A stretch of DNA of 64,000 bases from Candidatus Phosphoribacter hodrii (GTDB taxonomy: Bacteria > Actinomycetota > Actinomycetes > Actinomycetales > Dermatophilaceae): contig JADJIB010000002.1 of NCBI GenBank assembly GCA_016707175.1, positions 620,001 to 684,000 of the forward strand, read 5' to 3'. Position 1 is the first letter of the stretch; every line of letters begins with the position of its first letter. Below the pieces are notes generated by a model, which was given only the letters and a program-made list of their open reading frames with translations, was not told the DNA's origin and made no database searches. Made by a program: the position numbers and the translations under genes. Positions 30,904 to 40,036 of this stretch are shown one piece after another.

Positions 30904-32091
30904 CTAGGCCGGTCGAAGGCGAGTGGCCCGACGGATCCGCTCGGCCACCCCGCCGACCACGGCGATCGCCAGCGCGACGAGCGACACGGAGACGAAGCCC
31001 CACCCCCAGCCGGCGTGGTCGATGGCGAACCCCGCGAGCGGCGCACCGATCGCCTGACCCGCGGTCATCGCCGATCCATGCCACCCCATGGCCTCCCCGC
31101 GCGAGCCCTCGGGGACCAGCCGCGCGAGATGGTCGAGCGTGGCGGTGATGGTGGGAGCGCACAGCACGCCACACAAGAAGAGCAGGACCACCAGCCAGGG
31201 CAGCGATCCGGCGAGGGCGACCGGCACGGTGGAGGCGGCCAGTCCGGCCAACAACCAGAACACCGAGATCGACCGATGCCAGGCGCCGTAGACCAGCCCA
31301 CCGACCAAGGATCCCGCGCCCCAGACGCTCAAGACCCAGCCGATCGCGGCCGTGTCCCCGGTCTCACGCAGGGCGGCGACGATGCTGACGTCGGTTCCGG
31401 CCAGCACGATACTCGTCGCCGCGGCGGCTGCGAGGACGGCCAGCGCCCCGACGCTCACCCAGCGCTTGTCTCCAGGCACGTCTGCGGTCCCGCCGACCTC
31501 GCGCACGGCCTCGGACGTGATCGGTGGGTTGACGACGTAGAGGGCGGCAGCGGCGACCAGGTTCAAGATGGCCACCGCGAGCAGGACCCATTGGGTGTTA
31601 TAGGTCGCGGCAGCCCACACCGCCACGGCCGGAGCGATCATGAACGACAACTCGATGAAGACCGAGTCGAGCGAGAGGGCCGTGCGGCGGCGGTCCTCCG
31701 GCACCGCGGCCAGCAACGCCTGACGCAGGATCGAGAAGGTCGGCACGACGAACAGGCCACCAAGGATGCAGGCCGGAAGCAGCACGGCATACGGGAGGAA
31801 CGGCAGGGTCGTCCACACGAGGCCCGTGGCGACGATCGACGGCGCGACGACCCGACGCAGACCGTGGCGGTCCAGCAGCCGCCCTCGCCAGGGGGCGGAC
31901 ACCGCGAGCGCGATGGTGAAGGCCGCGGACACCAGCCCCGCCTCACCGTAGGAACGACCCAGCGTGGTGACCACGTGGAGGGTGAGCACGATGCCCGTGG
32001 CGAACATCGGCATCCGCACAAGGAAGCCCAACAGCAGCACCGACCGCACCGCAGGAAGGGCGATGACGTGACGGTAGGCGCCTAAGTGCAT
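30904..32091 (-). CDS. MFS transporter, unknown substrate
   Basis: 395 residues with about twelve membrane segments. Basic loop APWRGRLLDRHGLRRVV between helices 2 and 3 and PEDRRRTALSLDSVFIELSF between later helices fit drug- or sugar-efflux-type MFS proteins (a motif-A-like pattern). Substrate unknown. The ATG at 32091 lies 72 bases after the DUF445 stop; that gap holds a copy of the GTATGCCG word at 32140. No regulator is adjacent. Confidence 0.8.
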   Translation of the reverse strand: MHLGAYRHVIALPAVRSVLLLGFLVRMPMFATGIVLTLHVVTTLGRSYGEAGLVSAAFTIALAVSAPWRGRLLDRHGLRRVVAPSIVATGLVWTTLPFLPYAVLLPACILGGLFVVPTFSILRQALLAAVPEDRRRTALSLDSVFIELSFMIAPAVAVWAAATYNTQWVLLAVAILNLVAAAALYVVNPPITSEAVREVGGTADVPGDKRWVSVGALAVLAAAAATSIVLAGTDVSIVAALRETGDTAAIGWVLSVWGAGSLVGGLVYGAWHRSISVFWLLAGLAASTVPVALAGSLPWLVVLLFLCGVLCAPTITATLDHLARLVPEGSRGEAMGWHGSAMTAGQAIGAPLAGFAIDHAGWGWGFVSVSLVALAIAVVGGVAERIRRATRLRPA

Positions 32092-32163
32092 CAGAGCAGT
32101 TTCTCACCACCGGCACGCGCCACCCAACCGAGTTACTCGGTATGCCGCCCGCTCACCACGACC

Positions 32164-33190
32164 TCACCGACCCAGCAGGAGCGACACCGCGTGGATGAGC
32201 ACGCCGACGAGCCCGCCGACGATCGTGCCGTTGATCCGGATGAACTGCAGGTCACGCCCCACATGGAGCTCGACCTTCTCGGCCGTCTCTTGGCCATCCC
32301 AGCGCTCGATGGTGTGGCTGATGACGGTCATCAACTCATCGCCGTAGCGGTCGACGAAGTAGGTGGCGAGGTCGGCGGCATACCCGTCGAGCCTTGCCTG
32401 CAGGGGAGCCTCGTCGCGCACGTGCTCGGCGAACGCTCGCAACTGCCCCTCCATCCGCGCGCGCAGCGGCGATTCGCTCTCCCCCAACGACGTGATCAGC
32501 GCCGTGCGGAAGGCCGCCCAGAGCGAGGTCGCGGTCTGCAGCAGCTGCGGGTGGTCAAGCACCCGAACCTTGATCCGTTCGGCCCGCTCCATCGTCTCGG
32601 GATCGTGCTGGAGGTCATCGGCGAGCTGGGTGAGCAGGTCGTCCAGGGCGACTCGAGCATGGTGGTGCGGGTTGTCACGGATGTCCTCGACCCACGCGAG
32701 CGCTTCGACGTGCAGTCGCTTGATGACCATCTCGTTGACCCGCGTCGGCGCCCACCACGGAGCGCGTTCCTCGAGGACGCCCGAAGGAGTTGGCCGGCAC
32801 GAGGGCCCAGGCCGCTGCCCGCGCCGAGATGTGGGCGGCCAGGACCCGGTCGCGGATGATCTCCTCCCGCAGGAAGTTGTCGCCCATGAAGTCCTGCAGG
32901 CTGCGGGCCAGCATGTCCTTCTTCTTGGGGATGAGCGCGGTGTGCGGGATCGGCAGACCCATCGGGTGCCGGAACAGCGCCGTCACCGCGAACCAGTCGG
33001 CGATCGCGCCGACCATCGATGCCTCGGCGCCGGCGTTGACAAACCCCCAGGCGCCGTCTTGCCCAGGGTGAGGGACATAGACGACCGCGGCGAACAGCAG
33101 CAGACCCAACGCCACGGTGCGCATCTGACGCAGCCCTCGGCGTCGCTGCTCGTCGCCCATCGTGTCGGTCACGACGCTCACACTCGTCAT
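32164..33190 (-). pseudogene. DUF445 family membrane-associated protein, single-base shift
   Basis: From ATG 33190 (AAGGGACACTC upstream) the first frame gives MRTVALGLLLFAAVVYVPHP, GAEASMVGAIADWFAVTALF and LIPKKKDMLARSLQDFMGDN up to WALVPANSF. The second frame continues with SGVLEERAPWWAPTRVNEMV and ends at INGTIVGGLVGVLIHAVSLL. A one-base shift near 32,775-32,790 joins them into one protein of about 340 residues, usual for DUF445. The N-terminal hydrophobic segment, the long amphipathic helices and the C-terminal membrane segment are family features. Function unknown. It is divergent from a response regulator gene that may control it. Confidence 0.8.
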
Positions 33191-33225
33191 GAGTGTCCCT
33201 TCTATCGGCCAGTCAACCGGGCGCC

Positions 33226-33260
33226 CTGACACAACCGCCTGACACAACCCTGACACGACC
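33226..33260. promoter_or_regulatory. Triple direct repeat CTGACACRACC, likely OmpR/PhoB-type operator
   Basis: CTGACACAACC at 33226 and 33239, CTGACACGACC at 33250. The spacing of 11-13 bases is that of tandem half sites bound by PhoB-family dimers. The repeats lie between the DUF445 gene and the response regulator gene, both reading away. Confidence 0.65.
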
Positions 33261-33309
33261 GAGACGCCGTCGTGACCGCGCCCCTTCCCGCGGCTCCTAG
33301 AGTGGCGCT

Positions 33310-33972
33310 GTGGCGCAGCCTCCCACCCCCGACCGACGGCACCTGGTGCTCGTCGTCGAGGACGAGCCGGCCATCGCCGATCTCGTCGTCCTCCACCTGC
33401 AGCATGCGGGGTTCGCAACCCACGTGGAGCGCGACGGTGCTGCGGCTGTGGAAGCCGTGGCACGGCATACCCCTGCGGTGGTGATCCTCGACATCGGCTT
33501 GCCCGGGCAGGACGGCATCGAGGTATGCCGCGCGCTCCGGTCCGCCGGCGACTGGACCCCCGTGCTGTTCCTCACCGCGCGCGACGACCACGTCGACCGG
33601 GTGGTCGGGCTGGAGTTGGGAGCGGACGACTACATCACCAAGCCGTTCTCGCCGCGCGAGTTGGTCGCGCGGGTGCAGGCGGTGCTGCGCCGCAGCCGAC
33701 CTCTGCACCCCGATGCCGAACTCCTGCGCTCTGGCGCCGTCGAGTGCGATCTGGCCGGGCGGCGGGTCCTCGTCGACGGAGCTGAGGTTCCTTTCACAGC
33801 AACAGAATTCGACCTGCTCACCCATCTGATCACGACGCCAGGGCGGGTCTTCACCAGGCCCCAACTGCTGCAGGCCGCCTGGGGTGAGGACGCCTTGCTC
33901 ACCCTCGCCGGCGAGCGCACCGTCGATGTCCACGTCGCCCAGGTGCGCGCCAAACTCGCCCTCACGAGGTGA
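33310..33972 (+). CDS. OmpR/PhoB-family response regulator, C-terminus shifted out of frame
   Basis: 220 residues as read. The receiver domain has the acidic pair VVEDEPAIADL, phospho-acceptor Asp in VVILDIGLPGQDG, Thr in VLFLTARDD and Lys in DDYITKPFSPREL. The winged helix contains LDLAGRRVLVDG-like and PFTATEFDLLTHLITTPGRV. The expected end HEVIRTVRGVGYAAL is found in the next frame after 33,962, so one base is probably missing. GTG at 33310 follows a TAGAGT -10-like word (33298-33303). Confidence 0.85.
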   Translation: MAQPPTPDRRHLVLVVEDEPAIADLVVLHLQHAGFATHVERDGAAAVEAVARHTPAVVILDIGLPGQDGIEVCRALRSAGDWTPVLFLTARDDHVDRVVGLELGADDYITKPFSPRELVARVQAVLRRSRPLHPDAELLRSGAVECDLAGRRVLVDGAEVPFTATEFDLLTHLITTPGRVFTRPQLLQAAWGEDALLTLAGERTVDVHVAQVRAKLALTR

Positions 33973-34065
33973 TCCGCACCGTCCGCGGAGTCGGGTATGC
34001 CGCCCTGACCGACCGCGAGCGCGCCGACCTCCGGGCCACCCCGACCCCGAGCCTCGGGGGCCGGC

Positions 34066-35475
34066 GTGAAGGGTCTGCTGTCGACCCTGGGCGCGCGGGT
34101 TACGGCGTTCGCTCCCTGGCCGTCGTCCTGGCGACGGCCACCGTGGGTCGATCGCCGCAGTCCTGCTCGTCCAACGGGCCAACGACGCGGGCCGCCGCCC
34201 GTTCGCTGGCCGCGACGGCCGATGTCGCCCAGTCGCTGGCGACGCTCGCGACCTCACCCGAGCTGGGTCTGGCGCGGGCCAAACGGGCCTTGGACGGCGT
34301 GCAGGTTCAGGTCGCCATCGTCCGATCCGGCCTCCGGGGGCACGGTTGTGACCGAGACCCGCTCCCCCGACGCCTGCTCACCGAGGCGGTGCGGGCGCCG
34401 TTGGTCGCGGGTCAGGACGTGTCCCTGCGGGTTCCGGACGACGATGGCCAGGTCTTCCTTGAGGGCCGGGCCACCGAGGCCGGAGCTATCGTGCTGGCGC
34501 AACGCCGCAGCGATGCGGTCGCGTCGGCCAGGACGCCGTGTCACGGATGCGGCAGGCGTTCGCCTCGTTGCGCTGGTGTCAGTGCTCGTCGGCTGGGCGG
34601 TGTCCCGTCGCATGACCACGCCCCTGCGCCGAATGGCAGCGGCTGCTGGCGACCTCGCCTCGGGTGCCCGCGATGTCGCCGTGCCGGAGAGCGGCCCTGC
34701 CGAGGTGGCCGCCGTGGGGGCAGCGCTCAACGAGTTGGCCCGATCGCTGGCGCACTCGGAGGCCCGGCAGCGCGAGTTCCTCCTGTCCGTCTCGCACGAC
34801 CTGCGCACTCCGCTCACGGCCGTCACCGGGTATGCCGAGTCGCTCGCCGATGGCGTCATCCCTCCGGAGGGCGTGGCCGAGGTCGGACGGATCGTCGGGG
34901 CCGAGGCCGCGCGCCTGGACCGGCTCGTCCAGGATCTGCTCGATCTGGCCCGCCTGGACGCTCACGAGGTCACCCTCACGATGGCCGCGGTCGACCTGGC
35001 GGGTCTGCTCGCGTCGGCGGAACCGGTGTGGCGCCGCCGCTGCGACGCCGTCGGCGTCGCGTTTGGGCTGGAGCTTCCCGCAGTGCCGCTGGTCGTCACC
35101 GCAGACCCCGACCGCTTGCGCCAGGCACTCGACGGCCTGGTCGACAACGCCCTGCGCGCCACCCCCGCCGGTCGGCCCGTCATCGTGGGTGCTCACGGCG
35201 AGAGTGGGTATGCCGTCCTTGAAGTTCGCGACGGCGGCCCTGGCCTCGCGCCGGAGGACTTTCCGGTGGCGTTCGAGCGATCGGTGCTGCACGAGCGCTA
35301 TCGAGGGGTCCGCGAGGTCGGGACCGGTCTCGGGCTGGCGATCGTGGCCCGGATCGTCGCCCGCCACGGCGGCACGGTGGCGGCCCGGCCAGCGCGGGAG
35401 GGTGGTGCCTGCTTCGCGATCACCCTTCCCGTCGCGACACCGATCGTTCCCACCAACACACCGGTTGGGCAGTGA
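34066..35475 (+). pseudogene. Two-component sensor histidine kinase, N-terminal half broken by many shifts
   Basis: The C-terminal half from about 34,560 is one clean frame. It has a membrane segment and HAMP (SVLVGWAVSRRMTTPLRRM), the phospho-His in FLLSVSHDLRTPLTAVTGYA, N box DGLVDNALRATP, G1 VRDGGPGLAPEDF and G2 VGTGLGLAIVARIV. The first 165 residues are recoverable only by hopping frames: KGLLSTLGARVTAFA, then LAVVLATATV, then IAAVLLVQRANDAGR, then SLAATADVAQSLATLATSPE. I estimate 6-7 shifts within 450 bases. Adjacent to and likely partner of the response regulator. Confidence 0.75.
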
Positions 35476-35497
35476 CCCCCAGACCGCGGGTCACTTT

Positions 35498-35516
35498 GTA
35501 GCACATCGAGTGCTAC
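35498..35516. promoter_or_regulatory. Operator of the VapBC-type pair
   Basis: A perfect inverted repeat GTAGCAC, 5-base gap, GTGCTAC. Its right arm overlaps a -10-like TACTCT (35514-35519), 6 bases before ATG 35526. Autorepression by the antitoxin complex and a leaderless mRNA are inferred. Confidence 0.7.
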
Positions 35517-35525
35517 TCTCGGCAG

Positions 35526-35804
35526 ATGAGCACCGTCGGCATTCGCGAGCTGCGCCAGGAAGCCAGCCGCCATGTCGCGGCAGCGGCTGCGGGGGCAGCC
35601 GTCACGGTGACCGATCGAGGCGTCCCGGTGGCCAAGTTGGTTCCGTTGTCCCCTCTGGAACACCACCTGGCCCAGATGCTCGCACGGCATGGCATCCGCC
35701 CACCGGCTCGGCCACGTCGACGCTTCGTCGGTGACCCCCGATTGACCGGCCCGAGTTTGACGGCCGAGATCCTGGATCCGCGGGCCGAACGCGACGCATG
35801 GTGA
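35526..35804 (+). CDS. Phd/YefM-type antitoxin (VapB-like)
   Basis: 92 residues. The N-terminal Phd/YefM fold is clear: STVGIRELRQEASRHVAAAA and VTVTDRGVPVAKLVPLSP. The C-terminal third is Arg/Pro-rich and probably binds the toxin. It overlaps the PIN gene by 7 nt. The palindrome just upstream fits binding and autoregulation by this protein. Confidence 0.88.
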   Translation: MSTVGIRELRQEASRHVAAAAAGAAVTVTDRGVPVAKLVPLSPLEHHLAQMLARHGIRPPARPRRRFVGDPRLTGPSLTAEILDPRAERDAW

Positions 35805-36220
35805 TCTTTCTCGACACCTCGGCCTTGGCGAAGTTGGTCGTGGAGGAGGCCGAATCGGCTGACCTCGCGGCGTGGTTGGACGCGCGCCCAGACACGCCTC
35901 TCGTCACGAGCACCCTGACTCGGGTCGAGTTGCTTCGGGCCGCTCGACGGCGGGGTCGATCGACGGTGCCGCGCGCCATCGCCCTGCTGGCAGAGCTGGC
36001 CCTCATCCCGCTGGACGATCCGGTCCTTGATGCGGCCGTCCTCCAGGACCCAGCCGAGCTGCGCACGTTGGAGGCCCTCCACACCGCCAGCGCGGCCCTG
36101 CTCGGAGCCGAGTTGGACGCGCTCGTCACCTATGACGAGCGGATGGCGGTCGCGGCCACGGCGGCCGGCATACCTGTGATGTCCCCTGGGTCGACCTCGC
36201 CGGCCTCGACGCCGCGTTAG
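35798..36220 (+). CDS. PIN-domain ribonuclease toxin (VapC-like)
   Basis: 140 residues. The acidic metal site is seen as Asp in FLDTSALAKLVVEE, Glu in TSTLTRVELLRA, and the last Asp region in LDALVTYDERMAVAA. In most VapC proteins the helix before that reads LDA(I/L)H with Asp, whereas here it is TLEALHTASAALLG, so the third acid is Glu. Whether this keeps activity is unknown. VapC toxins cut specific tRNA or rRNA. A copy of the GTATGCCG word lies near its 3' end. Confidence 0.87.
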   Translation: MVIFLDTSALAKLVVEEAESADLAAWLDARPDTPLVTSTLTRVELLRAARRRGRSTVPRAIALLAELALIPLDDPVLDAAVLQDPAELRTLEALHTASAALLGAELDALVTYDERMAVAATAAGIPVMSPGSTSPASTPR

Positions 36221-36231
36221 TCAGCGCCGCG

Positions 36232-37056
36232 TCAGTCAGACGCAGCGGCCGGCGATTCGGCGCGAACGGCGAAGGCGATCCCGTCGATCCGGGCGCGCAA
36301 CTCCCCGTCGGAGGCGATCCGCTCACCGATCCGGGTGGCCAATGCAGAGACGTCTGAGGCTGCTAGTCCCGGCCGGAGCGTCAGGGCGATCCGCAGGATG
36401 CCCGAAGCGACGGGCGTGCCGTCGCTGATGTCGACAGCCTCGACGTCAGGCTCCAGCGCCGCAGCGGCGGTCACGCCTGCGCGGACCGTCGGGTCGTCGT
36501 GGGCCGGAAACCACTCCCGCGCCATAGCCAACGCCCAGACCATGCTGGGGCGCAGCGCAACGGCATGAGGTGACCCGAGGTCGAGCAGCAAGGTGTCGCA
36601 GCCTTCGCTGACTGCCGCCTGAGCCGCTCGGTCGGCCGTCACCGGAACCGGGCGGGCCGCCGGGTCCCAGATCGCGAGCGCGTCCAGCCCGCTGAACACC
36701 GGGAGGGCGCGCTGCCCGTCGGGTGCGGTGAGCGAGACGTAGGCCATCTCGGCGTGACCGTCGACCCGACGCCCGTCCGCAACCTCGGTGTCCACGCCGG
36801 TCGCCACCATCGGAACCAGCCATCGGGCCGTCGCCACCGCAGCCATGAGCGCGAGCTCCCCGGCGCTGCTCGGCTCGGCAGCCACGGCGATGGCGGCCTC
36901 CCTCACGAGCGGGTCGGCGGCGCCGTCATCGTCCTCGAAACCCGACGGGGACAACTGGCGGTGCGCCCACGGCATACCGGAGGAGTCGACCGGAACGGCC
37001 TCACCGTGCCCGTGTGCCCGTGTGTCGCCGTGGCCGTGGCCGTCGTCTGCGGTCAC
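36232..37056 (-). CDS. SseB family protein
   Basis: 274 residues. Two SseB-like domains: the N-terminal one includes LMAAVATARWLVPMV and ALPVFSGLDALAIWDPAARP. The other includes VEAVDISDGTPVASGILRIA. The N-terminus is His/Gly-rich (GHGHGDTRAHGHGE), possibly metal-binding or just low complexity. Its GTG start overlaps the priA stop by 4 nt (GTGA). A gene of this family follows hisA/priA in many actinobacteria. Function unknown. Confidence 0.8.
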   Translation of the reverse strand: MTADDGHGHGDTRAHGHGEAVPVDSSGMPWAHRQLSPSGFEDDDGAADPLVREAAIAVAAEPSSAGELALMAAVATARWLVPMVATGVDTEVADGRRVDGHAEMAYVSLTAPDGQRALPVFSGLDALAIWDPAARPVPVTADRAAQAAVSEGCDTLLLDLGSPHAVALRPSMVWALAMAREWFPAHDDPTVRAGVTAAAALEPDVEAVDISDGTPVASGILRIALTLRPGLAASDVSALATRIGERIASDGELRARIDGIAFAVRAESPAAASD

Positions 37057-37790
37057 GGACGGCCGGCCAGATCGAGCGCCTCCGGCAGGGTGAACGCGCC
37101 CTTGTAGAGCGCCGATCCGATGATCGCGCCCTCGACCCCTTCAGGCACGAGAGCGCGAATCGCCGCGATGTCGGCCAGGGTCGAGACGCCGCCGGAGGCG
37201 ATGACTGGCCGGTCGGTCCGGGCCGCGACCTCACGCAGCAGGGCGAGGTTGGGGCCGGCCAACATGCCGTCCTTGGTGACGTCGGTGACGACGTAGCGCG
37301 AGCAGCCCTCGGCGTCGAGCCGGTCCAGGGTCTCCCACACGTCGCCGCCCTCCGAGGTCCAACCGCGCGCGGCCAGCCGGGTGCCACGGACGTCGAGGCC
37401 GACGGCGACCCGGTCCCCGTGCTCGGCGATCGCGCGGGCAGTCCACTCCGGGTTCTCCAAGGCGGCGGTGCCGACGTTGACCCGACGGCAGCCGGTCGCG
37501 AGGGCAACGGCCAGCGAATCGGCGTCGCGGATCCCGCCGGAGAGTTCCACCTGAAGGTCCAGCCGGCCGACGATGTCGGCGATCAATTCGCGGTTGTTCC
37601 CTCGGCCGAAGGCCGCATCGAGATCGACCAGGTGGATCCACTCGGCGCCGTCGTCCTGCCAACGCTTCGCGGCCAGCCAGGGGTCGCCGAACTTCCACCC
37701 CGAGCCGGCGACGCCCTGCTGCAGTTGCACGGCACCTCCGTCGGAGATGTCGACGGCGGGCAGCAGTTGCAGTCGGGGCGACTCGGTCAC
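37053..37790 (-). CDS. priA: Bifunctional HisA/TrpF isomerase PriA
   Basis: 245 residues in a TIM barrel. Catalytic Asp residues are in LLPAVDISDGGAVQL (N-terminal) and YVVTDVTKDGML. The Arg-rich loop in ARGWTSEGG is typical of PriA, which serves both histidine and tryptophan synthesis in actinobacteria. The GTG start overlaps the upstream membrane-protein gene by 4 nt, and longer readings of the frame are rejected. Dual function is assigned by family, not shown here. Confidence 0.92.
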   Translation of the reverse strand: MTESPRLQLLPAVDISDGGAVQLQQGVAGSGWKFGDPWLAAKRWQDDGAEWIHLVDLDAAFGRGNNRELIADIVGRLDLQVELSGGIRDADSLAVALATGCRRVNVGTAALENPEWTARAIAEHGDRVAVGLDVRGTRLAARGWTSEGGDVWETLDRLDAEGCSRYVVTDVTKDGMLAGPNLALLREVAARTDRPVIASGGVSTLADIAAIRALVPEGVEGAIIGSALYKGAFTLPEALDLAGRP

Positions 37791-38125
37791 GACGGGTTCT
37801 CTTCCGGGCTGGGGGTGGGTCGGTCCTGCGGGGTGGGTGGTGCCGCTGCGTCCTCGGGTATGCCGTCCGCCCCCGCCGCGATCTCGGCCCGGTGCCGCCA
37901 GAGCATGTAGGCCAGGCCGACCACGAGGACCAGCACGAGCAGCCCGATCCGAGCCGGCCACGACAGGTTGAGCAGCGTCGTCACGGCGAGCATCCCGATC
38001 GCCGAGCCGACCGTCGACGACAGGCCGGGGCGGCGACGACGCCGATACCGCGAGGACGTCGTCGTCGACCTGCGTCGTCTGGTGGTGGTCGTGCGGCGGG
38101 TGTTGGAGGCGCGCTTGGCGTTCAT
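37787..38125 (-). CDS. Small membrane protein with strongly basic N-terminus
   Basis: 112 residues. Residues 1-34 are very basic (RRTTTTRRRRSTTTSSRYRR). One or two membrane segments follow: VGSAIGMLAVTTLLNL and RIGLLVLVLVVGLAYMLW. A Pro/Glu-rich tail ends the protein. It overlaps hisH and priA by 4 nt each, so it is translated within the his operon. No known function; the basic segment may sit on the membrane face or bind nucleic acid (inference). Confidence 0.75.
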   Translation of the reverse strand: MNAKRASNTRRTTTTRRRRSTTTSSRYRRRRRPGLSSTVGSAIGMLAVTTLLNLSWPARIGLLVLVLVVGLAYMLWRHRAEIAAGADGIPEDAAAPPTPQDRPTPSPEENPS

Positions 38126-38760
38126 AGGGACCTCACCCAGTTCTCCAGCAGGTGTGCGCCGGCATCGCCGGACTTCTCGGGGTGGAACTGCGTGGCCGCC
38201 AGCGGACCGTTCTCGACAGCAGCGACGAACGGCGCTCCGTGCTCGGACCAGGTGACCATCGGCGCTCGGGGGGCGAAGGGTCCGTGCGGTTCAAGCGTCC
38301 AGGACTGCACGGCATACGAGTGGACGAAGTAGAAGCGCTCGGACTCGACGCCGGCGAACAGCCGCGACCCGTCGGGGACCTGCACGGGCGACCACCCCAT
38401 GTGGGGGACGACCGGAGCGACGAGCCGCTCGACCATGCCGGGCCACTCCCCCAAGCCGGGCTCCTCGTGGGCGGCGGGCTCGGTGGAGCCGTCGAAGAGC
38501 ACCTGCATCCCGACGCAGACGCCCAGCACCGGCCGATTGCCGGCCAGCCGCACCTCGATGATCCGAGCACCGTCAGCAGCACGCAGCCCGGCCATGCAGG
38601 CATGGAAGTTGCCCACCCCCGGGACGACCAGACCATCGGCGGCCAGCGCCTCGTCGGCGTGTGCCGTGAGGGTGACCTCGGCACCGACCCGCTCGAGGGA
38701 CCGGACCGCCGAGCGGACGTTGCCACTGCCATAGTCGAAAACGACCACTGTGGGACTCAT
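38122..38760 (-). CDS. hisH: Imidazole glycerol phosphate synthase glutaminase subunit
   Basis: 212 residues, class I glutamine amidotransferase. The oxyanion loop VVPGVGNFHACM, nucleophile Cys in PVLGVCVGMQVLFDGS, and His/Glu in ATQFHPEKSGDAG are all present. It supplies ammonia to HisF, which is not in this window. ATG 38760 overlaps the upstream gene by 4 nt. Confidence 0.95.
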   Translation of the reverse strand: MSPTVVVFDYGSGNVRSAVRSLERVGAEVTLTAHADEALAADGLVVPGVGNFHACMAGLRAADGARIIEVRLAGNRPVLGVCVGMQVLFDGSTEPAAHEEPGLGEWPGMVERLVAPVVPHMGWSPVQVPDGSRLFAGVESERFYFVHSYAVQSWTLEPHGPFAPRAPMVTWSEHGAPFVAAVENGPLAATQFHPEKSGDAGAHLLENWVRSL

Positions 38761-39422
38761 GGGCTCCCTTCCACCTCCTCGCGCCAGCGCCGAACCTCGT
38801 GCACCGTGCGATCGAACCTGGCGACATCTTCTCGCGACGGCTCGATGCGCACCGCACCCGGTTCATCCACTGGCACTCGCTCGCCGGTGGCGAAGTCGGC
38901 CCCGGGAAGGCTGAGCGCCTCGAAGACATCCCGCAGGACCCGAGCGGCCGAGCCACGGCCGTCGGCAAGCATCGCTGCGACGAGGTCGCGGTGCTCGCGG
39001 CGGTCGGCCGCGGCCGCCAGTTGCGCGACGCTTGCCGGGGTGAGGCCGGCCGGGCGGACCAGCCCTGCCCCCGGCTCCCAGACCAGCCACGACCGCCCCG
39101 GTCGCAACACCGCCGGGACGACGCTGATCGCCAATCGGTTGCCGACCAGCGCGACCCCGATCGTCGGTAGCAGTCGCCGCCGCACGGGTCGACCGAGCAG
39201 GGCACCCACGCCGTCGTCGAAGGGCGGCGCCGCGAAGGTTCGGTCCCCGTCCGGGACCAGGATCGTCCACCCGCTCGGGTCAGGCACGACGACCACCGGG
39301 CCGAGCCCGTCCAGCGCCCACTCCCGCACCGTCGACACCCCGGCACGAACGAGCAGCAGACCGCCGCCGCTCGACCGGGCTCCCGAGGCCGCGCCGTCAC
39401 CGAGGCCCGCGTCGGGGCTCAC
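38757..39422 (-). CDS. Conserved actinobacterial protein of unknown function in the his operon
   Basis: 221 residues. Beta-rich N-terminal half (GLGPVVVVPDPSGWTILVPD, GVALVGNRLAISVVPA) and helical C-terminal half (LVAAMLADGRGSAARVLRDV, DVARFDRTVHEVRRW). No signature I recognise. It is tied to hisB and hisH by 4-nt overlaps on both sides, so it is made together with them. Proteins like it occur between hisB and hisH in related genomes (from memory). Confidence 0.75.
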   Translation of the reverse strand: MSPDAGLGDGAASGARSSGGGLLLVRAGVSTVREWALDGLGPVVVVPDPSGWTILVPDGDRTFAAPPFDDGVGALLGRPVRRRLLPTIGVALVGNRLAISVVPAVLRPGRSWLVWEPGAGLVRPAGLTPASVAQLAAAADRREHRDLVAAMLADGRGSAARVLRDVFEALSLPGADFATGERVPVDEPGAVRIEPSREDVARFDRTVHEVRRWREEVEGSP

Positions 39423-40036
39423 CGCGACAGCGTCCCCTTGGCACTGGGTATGCCGTGCACCCGCGGATCGGGGGCGACGGCAGCCCGCAGGGCCCTAGCC
39501 ACGGCCTTGAACTGGGCCTCGACGATGTGGTGGGGGTCGCGTCCGGCGAGCACTCGCACATGCAGGGCAATGCCGGCGTGGTGGGCCAGCGTCTCGAAGA
39601 CGTGGCGGGTCAACGACCCGATGTAGGACCCGCCGATGACGACGAACTCCTGCCCGGCCGGCTCCCCTGTGTGGACGCAGTAGGGGCGCCCGGCGACATC
39701 GACGACGGCCTGGACCAACGCCTCGTCCAGCGGCACCGTCGCGTCACCGAAGCGGCTGATCCCGCGCTTGTCCCCCAGCGCCTCACGGAGCGCATCACCG
39801 AGGCAGATGGCGACGTCCTCGACGGTGTGGTGGGCGTCGATGTCGACATCCCCGACCGCCGCGACATCGAGGTCAAGCAGGGCGTGCTTGGCCAGGGAGG
39901 CGAGCATGTGGTCGTAGAACCCGACCCCGGTCGACACGGTGCTGCGGCCGGTGCCGTCGAGATCGACGGTGAGCTCGACACTCGACTCGCTCGTGGCCCG
40001 ACGCACGGTGGCGCGGCGGGCGGGCTGGTCGCTCAT
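39419..40036 (-). CDS. hisB: Imidazoleglycerol-phosphate dehydratase
   Basis: 205 residues, single-function type. The two metal motifs are DIDAHHTVEDVAICLG and GRDPHHIVEAQFKAVARAL. STGVGFYDHMLASLAKHALL is the family start. It binds Mn and removes water from imidazoleglycerol phosphate. ATG overlaps hisC by 4 nt. Confidence 0.95.
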   Translation of the reverse strand: MSDQPARRATVRRATSESSVELTVDLDGTGRSTVSTGVGFYDHMLASLAKHALLDLDVAAVGDVDIDAHHTVEDVAICLGDALREALGDKRGISRFGDATVPLDEALVQAVVDVAGRPYCVHTGEPAGQEFVVIGGSYIGSLTRHVFETLAHHAGIALHVRVLAGRDPHHIVEAQFKAVARALRAAVAPDPRVHGIPSAKGTLSR

